DNA from: Tessaracoccus aquimaris
Lineage (GTDB): Bacteria > Actinomycetota > Actinomycetes > Propionibacteriales > Propionibacteriaceae
Length of the DNA stretch: 64,000 nucleotides
Assembly: GCF_001997345.1 (NCBI RefSeq)
Contig: NZ_CP019606.1
Span: forward strand, 3,720,001-3,784,000
Reading direction: 5' to 3'
The notes below the pieces were generated by a model that was not told where the DNA came from, did no database searches, and worked only from the letters and a program-made list of their open reading frames with translations. Of the stretch, positions 34,898-45,128 are shown in pieces (the stretch's first letter is position 1; each line of letters begins with the position of its first letter). A program made the position numbers and the translations under genes.

Positions 34898-36762
34898 ATG
34901 CGCGTAGAGAAGCCCGGACGGCAGCCCTTCCTCAACCAACGCACGGTGGTGGTGTGCGCCCCGACCCAGGTGTGGTCGGGAAACGATGGTGACTTCGGAT
35001 CGGAGCCCATCGACGGCATCTACCAGGCCGACTGGCGGCTCATCTCCGGCGGCACGCTCCGGGTCGGGGGCGAACCCCTCGAGGTCGCGGGCTGCGCGGC
35101 GGGCGACAGCACGTGGAGCGTGACCGGCCTGGCGCGCGGGATCGACGACGACACCCCCGACCCGCGCGTGCTCGTGGAGCGCCGTCGGGTCGTCTCCGGG
35201 GGCGCGTCGAGGAGACGGTGCGGATCGTCAACGGATTGGACGTGGCGGTCGAGGCGCCTGTCGAACTGGCCCTCGAGGTCGAGTTCGTGGAACTGCAGAC
35301 GATCAAGGCCGGTCAGCCCGTCCCCGTAGCCGTCCGGTTCGCCGAGGAGGCGGGCGCCGTGACGGCGACAGACGGCCTCCGCACGGTGCGGATCGCGGCG
35401 ACCGGGGCCGCGCTGCGACTCGACGGCCGACGCGTCGTCGCGGAGGCGGCCTTCGAGATCGACCCGCACGCCTCCGCCGAACTCTCCGTCGCGATCGACC
35501 TGCGCGACCCGGAGGCGGTCGTGACGACGGGCGTCGCCGCGATCTCCGACCTGGCGCCGTCGGCCGACGCCTCGCTCGACCGGTGGGCGAGGCAGGCGAT
35601 CGCCGACTGCCGGGCCCTGCTGCTCGATGCGGGCGAGGGGGCGTTCACCGCCGCGGGCGCCCCGTGGTTCTTCACGCTGTTTGGCCGCGACTCGCTGATC
35701 ACCGCCCGCTTCCTCCTCCCGCTGTCGCTGGACCTCGCGCACACCACGCTGTTGACGCTCGCGGCGCGACAGGGCACCGAGATCGACCCGGAGACCGCCG
35801 AGCAGCCGGGCAAGATCCTGCACGAACTCCGTGCGGGCCAACTCGAGATGCCCGGCGAGCAGATCTCGCTGCCGCCGATCTACTACGGCACGATCGACGC
35901 GACCGGGCTGTGGATCATCCTGCTCCACGATGCCTGGCGCGCCGGCCTCTCCGACGACGCCGTCCGCGGCCTGCTCCCGGCGCTCGACGCCGCGCTCGGC
36001 TGGCTGCGAGACCACGGCTGCCCCGATGAGTCGGGCTTCCTGAAGTACATCGACGGCACCGGGCACGGCCTCGCGAACCAGGGCTGGAAGGACTCCGGCG
36101 ACTCGGTGCGCTTCCACGACGGCAGCGTCGCGGTCGGCCCGATCGCGCTGTCCGAGGTGCAGGCGCAGGCCTGCCTCGCGGCCGAGAACGGCGCGGACCT
36201 CCTGGAGGCGTTCGGCGGGGACCCCGAGCCGTGGCGTGAGTGGGCCGAGGGCATGCGTCGACGCTTCCGGGCCGCGTTCTGGGTCGAGCGCGACGGCGTC
36301 TCGTTCCCGGCGATCGCGCTCGACGGTGAGGGTCGCCCGGTCGACTCAAAGACCTCCAACATCGGCCAACTGATCGGCACCACGCTGCTGAGCGCGGAGG
36401 AGGAGCGCGCCATGGCCGACCTCCTCGTCGGCCCGCGGTTCGCTTCGGGCTTCGGGCTGCGCACGATGGCAGACGACGAGGCCGGCTACTGGCCGCTGTC
36501 GTACCACTGCGGCAGCGTGTGGGTGCACGACACCGCCGTCGCGATCGAGGGGATGCTCAGGGCGGGCCTGACGGACCACGCCCGCGACCTGGCGCGCCAG
36601 TTGGTGCGCACCGCCGACGCCTACGACTCCCGCGTCCCCGAACTCTTCGGTGGCCAGGGGCTCGACGAGGTCTCGCGTCCGGTCGCCTACCCGGCGTCGT
36701 GCCGCCCGCAGGCCTGGGCTGCCGCCTCGGTCGTCCCCGTCCACCGGGCGCTGGTCGGCTGA
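34898..36762 (+). pseudogene. Amylo-alpha-1,6-glucosidase/glycogen-debranching family, one frameshift
   Basis: Repaired, this is a 621-residue protein. An N-terminal glycogen-debranching domain (CAPTQVWSGNDGDFGS; IDGIYQADWRLIS) is followed by an (alpha/alpha)6-barrel glucosidase (AGAPWFFTLFGRDSLITARF is split in nature by no gap; GTGHGLANQGWKDS; YWPLSYHCGSVWVHDTA). The frame changes in the run of five G at 35198-35202, where one more G restores VVSGGRVEETVRIVNGL. The gene is divergent from the LacI-controlled transporter and shares its operators, so it probably acts on the imported oligosaccharide or on glycogen. The 88-bp repeat copy 2 begins at the base after the stop. Confidence 0.75.
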
Positions 36763-36850
36763 GGCGTTGAGCAGCATTCGGTGTTCGTTGAGACCAGATG
36801 CTGGTGTTAGCGCTCGCAACCGCAACGAGTCACCGAAACTGCTCAACGCC
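36763..36850. repeat. 88-bp palindromic element, copy 2
   Basis: It has GGCGTTGAGCAG and CTGCTCAACGCC arms. The inner arms (CATTCGGTGTTCGTTG against the complement of CAACGAGTCACCGAAA) also pair with few mismatches, so the stem is about 28 bp. It begins directly after the glucosidase stop, between convergent genes, where it could also terminate transcription. Confidence 0.8.
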
Positions 36851-36879
36851 TGACGCGTCAACGCCGGGCGGTCGGCGGG

Positions 36880-38220
36880 TCACCAGGTGGGGACGCCGCG
36901 GCCCATGCCGAAGTAGTTCCACCCTGCGTCGTTCCACCGCTGCGGGTCGAGCACGTTGCGGCCGTCGATCACGTTCGGCGCGGCGACCAGCGGAAGCACC
37001 GCAGCGGGGTCGAGTTCGACGAACTCCCGCCAGGGCGTCAGGACCATAACGGCGTGCGCTCCCTCCAGCGCCTCCTCCAGCGTGTCCGGCACGTTGAGGT
37101 CAGGACGGCGGTCGCGCAGTTTGTCGGCCGCCGCCGGGTCGACGATGGCCAACTCGGCGCCCGCCGCCCAGAGCTTTCCGGCGATGTCGAGGGCGGGGGA
37201 GTCGCGCATGTCGTCGGTGTCGGGCTTGAAGGTGATCCCGAGCACCGCGATCTTCTTGCCCTCGAGGCCGCCGACGGCCTCCTCGGCGAGGTGGACGGCG
37301 TGGTCGCGCCTTCGCAGGTTGATCGTGTCGACCTCGCGCAGGAAGGTCAGCGCCTGATCGACCCCCAACTCGCCGGCGCGGGCCATGAACGCCCGGATGT
37401 CCTTGGGGAGGCAACCGCCGCCGAACCCGATGCCCGCCTGCAGGAACTTCCGGCCGATCCGGTCGTCGTGGCCGATCGCCTCGGCGAGGCGCGTCACGTC
37501 GCCGCCCGTCACGTCGCACAGTTCGGCCATCGCGTTGATGAAGGAGATCTTGGTCGCCAGGAACGAGTTGGCCGCGACCTTCACCAGTTCCGCCGTCGGG
37601 TAGTTCGCGACCACCAGGGGCGTGTCCTCGGCGAGGGGCACCGCGTAGCACTCGTCGAGGATCGACTTGGCGAGTTCGCCGTCTGCCCGGTCGTCAGGCA
37701 GCCCGTAGACGATCCGGTCCGGGTGCAGCGTGTCCTGGATCGCGAAGCCCTCGCGCAGGAACTCGGGGTTCCAGGCGAGAAGCAGCCGCTTCCCGGAGGA
37801 GGCGAGGCGCTGCGCGATGGCCTCGGCGGTCCCGACGGGGACGGTCGACTTGCCCGCGACGAGGGCCGGGCGGGCGCCGTCGGCGGGGTCGGCGTGCTCG
37901 ATGATCGTGGTGACGGCCTGGTCGACGTAGCTCATGTCGGCGCCGAGCCTGCCGCTCATCTGCGGGGTGCCGACCGCCACGAAGTGGATCTCCGCGTCGC
38001 GGATCTCGGCGGGGTCGGCGCTGAACCGCAGGCGGCCCGATTCCACGCCGCGCCGCAACAGGTCGTCGAAGCCGGGCTCGTGGAACGGCGCGACGCCGAC
38101 CGCCAGTTTGGCGACCTTCGCCTCGTCGACGTCCAGCCCGATGACGTCGTGGCCGAGTTGGGCCATGCTCGCGGCGTGCACCGCTCCGAGGTACCCGCAT
38201 CCGATGACGGAAATTCGCAT
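36880..38220 (-). CDS. ugd: UDP-glucose/GDP-mannose dehydrogenase family, probable UDP-glucose 6-dehydrogenase
   Basis: A 446-residue NAD-dependent four-electron dehydrogenase that makes UDP-glucuronate for surface polysaccharides. The Rossmann motif is GCGYLGAVHA (7-16). HFVAVGTPQ, STVPVGTAEAIAQ and the catalytic cysteine in GFGGGCLPKD (about residue 270) follow, then AVLGITFKPDTDDMRDSPA. No other polysaccharide genes are adjacent. TAACCT (38228-38233) lies seven bases before the ATG, so the mRNA is probably leaderless. Confidence 0.9.
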   Translation of the reverse strand: MRISVIGCGYLGAVHAASMAQLGHDVIGLDVDEAKVAKLAVGVAPFHEPGFDDLLRRGVESGRLRFSADPAEIRDAEIHFVAVGTPQMSGRLGADMSYVDQAVTTIIEHADPADGARPALVAGKSTVPVGTAEAIAQRLASSGKRLLLAWNPEFLREGFAIQDTLHPDRIVYGLPDDRADGELAKSILDECYAVPLAEDTPLVVANYPTAELVKVAANSFLATKISFINAMAELCDVTGGDVTRLAEAIGHDDRIGRKFLQAGIGFGGGCLPKDIRAFMARAGELGVDQALTFLREVDTINLRRRDHAVHLAEEAVGGLEGKKIAVLGITFKPDTDDMRDSPALDIAGKLWAAGAELAIVDPAAADKLRDRRPDLNVPDTLEEALEGAHAVMVLTPWREFVELDPAAVLPLVAAPNVIDGRNVLDPQRWNDAGWNYFGMGRGVPTW

Positions 38221-38347
38221 GGTGCCAAGGTTAGCCAGCAGTGGAAGGCACTACGTGGCGGACGGGCCGAAGCGTTCATTGCGCCCCCGACGTGTACAAC
38301 CGGGACCGGGCAGGCCATGATGGGGTATCACCGATATGGAGGTCACC

Positions 38348-39942
38348 GTGGATCACAACCCCACCGCCGTCGACGCAATTGTGAACGGTCACACCGCCCT
38401 GGGGATCGAGTTCGGCTCGACCAGGATCAAGGCAGTGCTGATCGGCCCCGACCATCAGCCGCTGGCCACCGGGGGCCACGAGTGGCGGGCGAAGTTCGTC
38501 GACGACGTCTGGACCTATGACCTGGCCGACGTCTGGTCCGGCCTCCAAGCCGCTTACGCCGACCTCGCCGCCGACGTCGAGCGACGCCACGGCGTGCGCC
38601 TCGAGACGGTCGGGGCGATGGGCATCTCCGCGCTGATGCACGGCTATCTCGCCTTCGACGCAGACGGCGACCTCCTGGTCCCGTTCCGCACGTACCAGAA
38701 CACGATGACCGGCGAGGCCGCGGCCGAGCTGACCCAGTTGTTCCAGCACAACATCCCGCAGCGGTGGAGCATTGCGCACCTGTACCAGGCGATCCTGGGC
38801 GGCGAGGCGCACGTCGCCGACGTCGACTACCTCGCGACCCTGGCCGCCTACGTCCACTGGCGCCTGACCGGTGAGCGCAAGCTCGGCATCGGCGACGCGA
38901 GCGGGATGTTCCCGATCGACGTGGCCACCGGCGACTACGACACCGGGATGGTCGCACAGTTCGACGACCTGGTCGCCGACCGCGGCTTCGGCTGGAAGCT
39001 CCTCGACATCCTTCCCGAGGTCGTCGGCGCTGGCACCGCTGCGGGCTCGCTGACTGACGAGGGTGCCAAGCTGCTCGACCCCTCCGGCACGCTCAAGCCG
39101 GGCATCCCCGTCGCGCCTGCTGAGGGTGACGCGGGCACCGGCATGGTCGCGACCAACTCGGTCGCCCGCCGCACCGCCAACGTCTCCGCCGGCACCTCGG
39201 TGTTCGCGATGGTCGTCCTCGAGGGCCCGCTCAAGGGGCTGCACGAGGAGATCGACCTCGTCACGACGCCCGCGGGCGACCTCGTCGCGATGGCCCACTG
39301 CATCAACGGCACCATGGACCTGAGCGCGTGGGTCGGCCTGTTCGGCGAGGTCGGCACGGCGCTCGGCGCCGAGTTCGACACCACGAAGCTGTTCGAGACG
39401 CTGTACCGCAGCGCGCTCGAGGCCGCCCCGACGGCGGCGGCATGCTCGCCTACAACTACCTCGCAGGCGAGCACGTCACCGGCCTCGAGGCCGGGCGGCC
39501 GCTGTTCGTGCGGACGCCGTCCAGCGACTTCACGCTCGCCAACTTCATGCGGACGCACCTGTTCGCGTCGCTCGCGTCGCTGCGTGTCGGCATGGATGTG
39601 CTGCTGCGCGATGAGGGCGTCGAGCTGGACTCGATGTTCGCCCACGGCGGCCTCTTCAAGACGAAGGGGGTCGCGCAGGGCTTCCTCGCCGCCGCCATGG
39701 ACACCCCGGTGTCGGTCGGCGAGGTCGCGGGCGAGGGAGGGGCTTGGGGCATGGCGCTGCTCGCGGCCTTCCTCGACGCGGGAGACGCGTCGCTGACCGA
39801 CTGGCTGCAGGGCGAGGTCTTCGCGGACGCCGAGATCGAGACGGCCGAGCCGAACCCGGCAGACGTCGAGGGCTTCAACACGTACATGGAGCGCTACCGC
39901 GCCGGGCTCGCGATCGAGCGCGCCGCCGTCGAGGCCATCTGA
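38348..39942 (+). pseudogene. FGGY-family carbohydrate kinase, one frameshift
   Basis: Repaired length is 531 residues. The ATPase motif is [14 protein letters not shown], followed by [20 protein letters not shown]-type [11 protein letters not shown], and the C-terminal adenosine part [16 protein letters not shown]. The frame changes at the CCCC run around 39424-39428, where one more C gives [23 protein letters not shown] enzymes phosphorylate pentuloses, glycerol or gluconate. This long, divergent type often sits with arabinose or xylulose genes, and the substrate is unknown. The start is taken at the GTG after GGAGGT; an ATG at 38336 lies inside that site. Confidence 0.7.
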
Positions 39943-39952
39943 GTCGGGTCGG

Positions 39953-39978
39953 CCGGCCGGGTGAAGTCGCCCGGCCGG
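39953..39978 (+). terminator. Hairpin after the FGGY kinase gene
   Basis: CCGGCCGGG and CCCGGCCGG form a perfect 9-bp stem around an 8-base loop, 11 bases after the stop. There is no U-tract. Confidence 0.5.
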
Positions 39979-40034
39979 GTGCTGCTCGTGCCGCGCACCC
40001 AGACCCGTGCCGCGGGGCGGTTCGCTGGCACCTT

Positions 40035-40122
40035 CGCGTTGAGCAGTTTCCGGTGCTCGTCGCCGGTTGGATCGTGCAAACGCGGCACTTCCGGCAACGA
40101 ACGTCGAATGCTGCTCAACGCC
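40035..40122. repeat. 88-bp palindromic element, copy 3
   Basis: It has GCGTTGAGCAG and CTGCTCAACGC arms with an inner TTTCCGGTGCTCG/CAACGAACGTCGAA pairing. The left inner arm resembles the complement of copy 2's right inner arm, so the arms of the family are interchangeable. It lies between co-directional genes. Confidence 0.8.
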
Positions 40123-40299
40123 AGACCAGCACCGCGCCCTCACCCGACGGGGTGGATCCGGCGTGGGGAGGCGAGACGATGCGGCCCGGGCAGGGGCCGC
40201 GGGATAGACTTGCGGCGTCATTCAGGGTTAGCGCGCGGCGGGAGGCTGGGACGTCGCGCACGAGTCGCCGTACCGGCGACCCCGTGAAGGACCCCGGAC

Positions 40300-41574
40300 A
40301 TGACGTCTCCCAACGCCTCCATTTCGCACGCCACCCCGCCGCCGTCGGCTGAACCCACCGGGTTCGCCCGGCTTATCTCGCTGGTCGGCTGGCCCTACGT
40401 CGTCATCTCAGCGCTGGCGCGGTTGCCGCAGTCGATGCTGACGATCGGGGCGCTCACCTACGTCGCGGCGGGTGCCGCCGACTTCACCACCCCCGGCGCG
40501 GTCGCCGCCATCGCGGGGGTCGGCGTCGGCCTCGGCGCGCCCATCATGGGCGGCGCGTCCGACCGGTGGGGGCAGCGCCCGGTGCTGCTCGCCTCGACCG
40601 TCGCCTACGTCGCCGCGCTCGCGGGCCTGCTGTGGGCCGGGTCGCCGCGCGGCGGAGGCCCCGTCACCCTCGACGCGCCGCTGATCGGGTTCGCGCTGCT
40701 GGCGGGCATGGTCGTCCCGCAGGTCGGGCCGATGACGCGCGTGCGGTGGATCCGCCGCCTCACCGGCCCGCACGACCGGGCGACCATCGACCTCGCGCTC
40801 GGCTACGAGTCGACGATCGACGAGATGGGTTACGTCTTCGGCCCCGCGCTCGTCGGCATCGTCGCCGCCGCCGCGGGCGCCCCGCTGCCGTTGGTGATCG
40901 CCGCCGTCCTCGCGATGATCGCCGTCCCCGCCTTCGCCTTCGACCGCAGTTCCCGGTCGGGTGTGCCGGTCAGGCACGAGGCGTCCGGCGCGGGCGTCGG
41001 GGCGGCGCGGATGTCGCCCGGGTTCATGGCCATCGGGGTCGCTGGGATGCTCGCGATCGGCGCCGTGTTCGGCTCGCTTGCCACGACCATGACGGTGTTC
41101 GCCGACGAGACCGGACACCCCGGCACGGGTGGGCTGCTCTACGGCGCGATGGGCATCACCTCCGGCCTCGGGGCGCTGAGCGTCTCGCGCTGGCCCGCCC
41201 GCTGGGGCGCGGCCTTCCGGTGGTTGCTGTGCGCGGCGGTAGCCGTCCCGGTCAGCGCCCTGCTCGTGCTGCCGACCAGCCTGTGGCAGATGGTGATCGG
41301 GATGCTCGCGATCGGCGCGCCCATCGGCCCCATCATGGTCACGGTCTTCGCGGCCGCGGGCCAGCGCACCCCGATCGCGCGGCTTGGCCTCGCGATGACG
41401 CTGCTGTCGGCGTCCGTGACGCTCGGCACCTCCGTCGGCAACCTGCTGGGCGGCGCCGTCGCAGACGTTTCCGGGCACCGCGCCGCCCTGAGCGTGACCG
41501 CGGTCGCCTCGGTCGCCGTCCTGCTCGTCGGCCTGGTCTTCGCGGCCTACGTGCGGCGCGAGCGTCGCGCCTGA
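40300..41574 (+). CDS. MFS transporter (drug or sugar efflux type)
   Basis: A 424-residue membrane protein with about 12 helices. The loop-2/3 signature GGASDRWGQRPVLLAS is typical of the major facilitator superfamily. A Pro/Ser-rich N-terminus precedes the first helix. The C-terminal half has GMLAIGAVFGSLATTMTVF and GTSVGNLLGGAVADVSGHRA. No acidic or aromatic signature identifies a substrate. GAAGGA precedes the ATG. A long hairpin (41576-41657) follows the stop at once. Confidence 0.85.
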   Translation: MTSPNASISHATPPPSAEPTGFARLISLVGWPYVVISALARLPQSMLTIGALTYVAAGAADFTTPGAVAAIAGVGVGLGAPIMGGASDRWGQRPVLLASTVAYVAALAGLLWAGSPRGGGPVTLDAPLIGFALLAGMVVPQVGPMTRVRWIRRLTGPHDRATIDLALGYESTIDEMGYVFGPALVGIVAAAAGAPLPLVIAAVLAMIAVPAFAFDRSSRSGVPVRHEASGAGVGAARMSPGFMAIGVAGMLAIGAVFGSLATTMTVFADETGHPGTGGLLYGAMGITSGLGALSVSRWPARWGAAFRWLLCAAVAVPVSALLVLPTSLWQMVIGMLAIGAPIGPIMVTVFAAAGQRTPIARLGLAMTLLSASVTLGTSVGNLLGGAVADVSGHRAALSVTAVASVAVLLVGLVFAAYVRRERRA

Positions 41575-41575
41575 G

Positions 41576-41657
41576 CTTGAGCATGTTTGGTGTCTCGTTG
41601 CGCGACACGCCGACGACGCCCGGCGTGTCGCGAAACGAACAACCAAACATGCTCAAG
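41576..41657. repeat. Long palindrome related to the 88-bp elements
   Basis: Perfect 16-base arms CTTGAGCATGTTTGGT and ACCAAACATGCTCAAG enclose a second near-perfect stem (CGTTGCGCGACACGCCG with CGGCGTGTCGCGAAACG). The core differs from the 88-bp copies, but it shares the TTGAGCA/TGCTCAA ends and the CGTT/AACG inner pairing. Next to the MFS stop, it could terminate transcription. Confidence 0.7.
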
Positions 41658-41686
41658 GCCAAGCCAAGCCCCGCTAGGTTCGGGGC

Positions 41687-42070
41687 ATGAAGTCCATCGT
41701 TGCGGTGGCGCTGTGGGTGGCGGTCGGGGCGCTCGGCTGCCTCACCGTGCTCACGATGCTGACGATCGGCTGGATGGTCGCGATCCTGACCGTCGTCGTG
41801 CTCGTGGCTGCGATCCTCCTGACCCGCGGCAGGGGCGTCGGTGGCCTCCTGCTCGGCATCGCCCTTCCGCTCGCCTGGGTCGGCTGGTTGAACAGGCAAG
41901 GCCCGGGAGAGGTCTGCACGTCGAACAGCACGGGCACCGAATGCATCGAGATGTTCAGCCCGTGGCCGTTCTTCGCGGTGGCCGCCATCCTCGCTGCGCT
42001 CGGGATCGTGCTCGCCACCGTCACGGTCCGCCCGGCGTCCCGCAGGCCTCACCCGAGCCCTCAGGCGTGA
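41687..42070 (+). CDS. Small membrane protein, unknown function
   Basis: A 127-residue protein with about four hydrophobic segments (AVALWVAVGALGCLTVLTML; AILTVVVLVAAILL; LLLGIALPLAWVGWL; FFAVAAILAALGIVLATV) and a short loop with two cysteines (GEVCTSNSTGTECIEM), perhaps a disulfide outside the cell. No family is recognised. TAGGTT (41675-41680) is six bases before the ATG, so leaderless translation is likely. Confidence 0.75.
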   Translation: MKSIVAVALWVAVGALGCLTVLTMLTIGWMVAILTVVVLVAAILLTRGRGVGGLLLGIALPLAWVGWLNRQGPGEVCTSNSTGTECIEMFSPWPFFAVAAILAALGIVLATVTVRPASRRPHPSPQA

Positions 42071-42114
42071 GCCGCGATTGAGCCGATCTCGCCCCTGGTG
42101 AGACAATGGCGGAC

Positions 42115-43749
42115 ATGCAATCGCTCCCCGCGCTCCTCGACGCACGCCTCCGGGCAGTCACCGGCGTCGACCCCGAGATGCGCCCGGCCACCAAGCCGCA
42201 GTTCGGTCACTTCCAGTCCAACGTCGCCCTCCGCCTGGCGAAGCAGGAAGGACGACCGCCGCGCGAGGTGGCGGCCGACATCATCGAGCGCCTCGACGTC
42301 GACGACCTGTGCGAGACCCCCGACATCGCGGGCCCCGGGTTCATCAACTTCCGGATGCGTTCCGACGTGCTCGCGGGCGCGGTCACGAGCCTGCTCGAGG
42401 ATCCCGACGGCGGCGTCAACGTCACCCGGCACCCGCAGCGCGTCGTCATCGACTACTCGGCCCCCAACGTCGCCAAGCAGATGCACGTCGGCCACCTGCG
42501 CACCACGATCATCGGCGACTGCTTCAACCGCGTGCTGTCTGCGATCGGCAACACCGTCATCCCGCAGAACCACATCGGGGACTGGGGAACCCAGTTCGGC
42601 ATGCTGATCGAGGAGGTGCTCGACGAGTCGCTCGACGTGACCCGACTCACCCTCGATGACGCCGACGCCCTCTACAAGCGCGCCGCCGCCAGGTTCCGCG
42701 ACGACGAGGAGTTCGCGACGCGCGCCCGCGCCCGCGTCGCAACCTTCCAGGGCGGCGACGAGCAGTCCCTGGAGATCTGGCACCAACTCGTCGACATCTC
42801 CAAGCCCGCCTTCAACCACGCCTACGAGCGGCTCAACGTGCTGCTCACCGACGACGACCTCGCGGGCGAGAGCACCTACAACGACGACCTGCCGGTGCTG
42901 GTGAAGGAACTCGAGGACTCCGGCGTCGCCGTCGTCGACCAGGGCGCGCTCTGCATCTTCGTCGAGGGCTTCGAGGCCCCGCTGATCGTGCGCAAGTCCG
43001 ACGGCGGCTTCGGCTACGCCACCACTGACCTCGCCGCGATCCGACGCCGCGTGCGGGACCTGCACGCCGACCGGATCATCTACGTCACCGACGCCCGGCA
43101 GGCGGGGCACTTCGCGCAGGTGTTCGCGGCGGCGCGGATGGCGGGCTTCCTGCCCGACGACGTGGTCGCCCAGCACGTCGGCTACGGCATGGTGCTCGGG
43201 CCCGACGGTCGCCCGTTCAAGACGCGCGACGGCAAGGCCGCAACGCTCGACTCGCTGCTCGACGCGGCAGAGGAGGAGGCGGCGCCCAACATCGCGCTCG
43301 CCGCCATCAAGTACGCCGACCTCAGCAACGGCCTGCAGAAGGACTACACCTTCGACGTCGAGCGGATGGTCCAGACCACCGGCAACACCGGCCCGTACCT
43401 GCAGTACGCCCACGCCCGCGTCAGTCAGATCCTGCGCAAGGCCGAGGCCGAGGGCATCCACTACGGCGCCGTCACCGTCCTCGATGAACCGGTCGAGCAA
43501 CAACTCGCCCTGACGCTCAGCGGCTTCGGCGACGTGGTCGACGACGTGGCCCAGCACCTGCAGCCCCACAAGTTGTGCGGCTACCTGTACGAACTGGCGG
43601 GCACGCTCGCCTCCTTCTACGAGGTGTGCCCGGTGCTCAAGTCCGAGGGTGAGGTCCGCTCGTCGCGCCTCGCGCTGTGCGCCGCGACCAAGGAGGTCCT
43701 CGCGGAGGGTCTCGGCCTGCTCGGGATCGACGCGCCGGAACGCATGTGA
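42115..43749 (+). CDS. argS: Arginyl-tRNA synthetase
   Basis: It charges tRNA-Arg. The class I HIGH motif is HVGH in KQMHVGHLRTTIIGD (about residue 124), the KMSKS region is degenerate, as is common for ArgS (GPDGRPFKTRDGK, about 362), and an anticodon-binding DALR-like helical domain ends the protein. An ATG at 42106 would add three residues but overlaps GACAAT, a -10-like box seven bases before the ATG at 42115, which I prefer. The stop overlaps the NUDIX start. Confidence 0.95.
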   Translation: MQSLPALLDARLRAVTGVDPEMRPATKPQFGHFQSNVALRLAKQEGRPPREVAADIIERLDVDDLCETPDIAGPGFINFRMRSDVLAGAVTSLLEDPDGGVNVTRHPQRVVIDYSAPNVAKQMHVGHLRTTIIGDCFNRVLSAIGNTVIPQNHIGDWGTQFGMLIEEVLDESLDVTRLTLDDADALYKRAAARFRDDEEFATRARARVATFQGGDEQSLEIWHQLVDISKPAFNHAYERLNVLLTDDDLAGESTYNDDLPVLVKELEDSGVAVVDQGALCIFVEGFEAPLIVRKSDGGFGYATTDLAAIRRRVRDLHADRIIYVTDARQAGHFAQVFAAARMAGFLPDDVVAQHVGYGMVLGPDGRPFKTRDGKAATLDSLLDAAEEEAAPNIALAAIKYADLSNGLQKDYTFDVERMVQTTGNTGPYLQYAHARVSQILRKAEAEGIHYGAVTVLDEPVEQQLALTLSGFGDVVDDVAQHLQPHKLCGYLYELAGTLASFYEVCPVLKSEGEVRSSRLALCAATKEVLAEGLGLLGIDAPERM

Positions 43750-44162
43750 GCCGGATCCGCAACATCGCCGTCGGGCTGCCGGTGCGCGAGGGACACGTCC
43801 TCGCGCTCCGCGGCTCCGACCCGGCCCGGGGGATCGAGTTCTACCGCGCCATCGGCGGCGGCATCGAGTTCGGGGAGACGGCCGAGGAGGCCCTCCGGCG
43901 CGAGTTCCGCGAGGAACTCGGCTGCGACCTCGACTCGGTTGAGTTGCTGACGGTCACCCAGAACATCTTCACCTACGACGCCCGCCCGGGCCACGAGATC
44001 GCGCACGTGTTCCTGGTGTCGTCGGCCTACCTCGACGCGGTGCCGTTGGGTGCGACGCTTGCGATCCTCGACGAGGGCAGCCCCGTCGAGTGGGTGCCCA
44101 TCGACGCGCTGCGCGGTGGTGAACGCCCGCTGTTCCCCGAGGGCCTGGTCGAACTGCTGTGA
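43746..44162 (+). CDS. NUDIX hydrolase
   Basis: A 138-residue pyrophosphohydrolase. The Nudix box is complete: [23 protein letters not shown], with the metal-binding REFREE glutamates. Members hydrolyse nucleoside diphosphates linked to another moiety, and the substrate is unknown. Translation starts at a GTG that overlaps the argS stop (GTGA), so the two genes are coupled. Confidence 0.9.
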   Translation: MSRIRNIAVGLPVREGHVLALRGSDPARGIEFYRAIGGGIEFGETAEEALRREFREELGCDLDSVELLTVTQNIFTYDARPGHEIAHVFLVSSAYLDAVPLGATLAILDEGSPVEWVPIDALRGGERPLFPEGLVELL

Positions 44163-44218
44163 CGTCGGGGTCGTGGGCCGATGCCGGCCCGCGGGCCCGG
44201 GACGCTACGCTTTCCCGC

Positions 44219-45004
44219 ATGAGCATTTTCCTTGGCATCGACGTGGGTGGATCCGGCATCAAGGGTGCGCCGGTCGACCTGGAGACCGGCGAACTGGTCG
44301 GCGAGCGACTGCGCATCCCCACGCCTGCGAAGTCGACCCCTGCCAACGTGGCGGCCGTCGTCAAGGAGATCATCGAGGCGTTCGAGCCTGTCATCGGCGA
44401 CGCGCCGGTCGGCCTGACGATCCCCGCGCCCGTCGTGCACGGAGTGGTCACCTTCATCGCGAACCTCGACCAGAAGTGGGCCGGCGTCAACGCGGACAAG
44501 TTCTTCGAGGAGAAGCTCGGGCGGAAGATCTCGCTCGTCAACGACGCCGACGCCGCTGGCCTGGCAGAGGTGCACTTCGGCGCCGCAAAGGGCAACGACG
44601 GCCTCGTCATCCTCACCACGCTCGGCACCGGCATCGGCTCGGCCATCATCCACCGCGGCGTCCTGATCCCCAACGCCGAACTCGGCCACCTCGAACTCGA
44701 CGGCCACGACGCCGAGTCGCGCGCCGCGTCCTCGATCAAGGACAAGGAAGACCTGTCCTACAAGAAGTGGGCGACCGAGCGGCTGCAGCCGTACTACAGC
44801 CACGTCGAGATGCTGTTCTCTCCCGACCTGTTCGTGGTCGGCGGTGGCGTCTCGAAGGACTGGGACAAGTTCGGCCCGCTGCTGGAACTCAACACCCCGA
44901 TCGTCCCCGCCACCATGCGCAACCGCGCGGGCATCGTCGGCGCGGCCCTGTTCGCTAAGGACTCGGTCGAGCACCCCGACCCGCTCGTGGAGCACGCGGT
45001 CTGA
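44219..45004 (+). CDS. ppgK: Polyphosphate glucokinase
   Basis: A 261-residue ROK-fold kinase that phosphorylates glucose using polyphosphate or ATP. The phosphate motif is DVGGSGIKG (8-16), [10 protein letters not shown] and [19 protein letters not shown] hold the sugar-binding residues, and [13 protein letters not shown] replaces the cysteine-rich zinc loop of other ROK proteins, as in known PpgK. Polyphosphate use fits polyphosphate-storing Propionibacteriales. TACGCT (44206-44211) lies seven bases before the ATG (leaderless). Confidence 0.93.
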   Translation: MSIFLGIDVGGSGIKGAPVDLETGELVGERLRIPTPAKSTPANVAAVVKEIIEAFEPVIGDAPVGLTIPAPVVHGVVTFIANLDQKWAGVNADKFFEEKLGRKISLVNDADAAGLAEVHFGAAKGNDGLVILTTLGTGIGSAIIHRGVLIPNAELGHLELDGHDAESRAASSIKDKEDLSYKKWATERLQPYYSHVEMLFSPDLFVVGGGVSKDWDKFGPLLELNTPIVPATMRNRAGIVGAALFAKDSVEHPDPLVEHAV

Positions 45005-45120
45005 CCGCCGGTTGAGCCGCGGGCCCGTTGGTTGAGCCGCCGATCCGCTGGTTGAGCCGCCGATCCGCTGGTTGAGCCGCCTGCGAGCGGAGCGAGCAGG
45101 CGTGTCGAAACCTCTCGCGC
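45005..45120. repeat. Dispersed intergenic repeat patch (GGTTGAGCC family), copy 2
   Basis: Four GGTTGAGCCG cores appear. Two are parts of a 20-base direct repeat GCCGATCCGCTGGTTGAGCC, and the patch ends in GTCGAAACC after a GCGAGCGGAGCGAGC palindrome. It lies between the convergent ppgK and PH-domain operons. Confidence 0.75.
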
Positions 45121-45128
45121 CCGGGCGC

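Larger units (their letters stand above)
39943..40299. other. Intergenic region with terminator, 88-bp element and promoter-like box
   Basis: This 357-base gap holds a GC hairpin at 39953-39978, palindromic element copy 3 at 40035-40122 and a TAGACT -10-like box at 40204-40209, with GAAGGA before the MFS start. No credible coding frame is seen. Confidence 0.5.
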
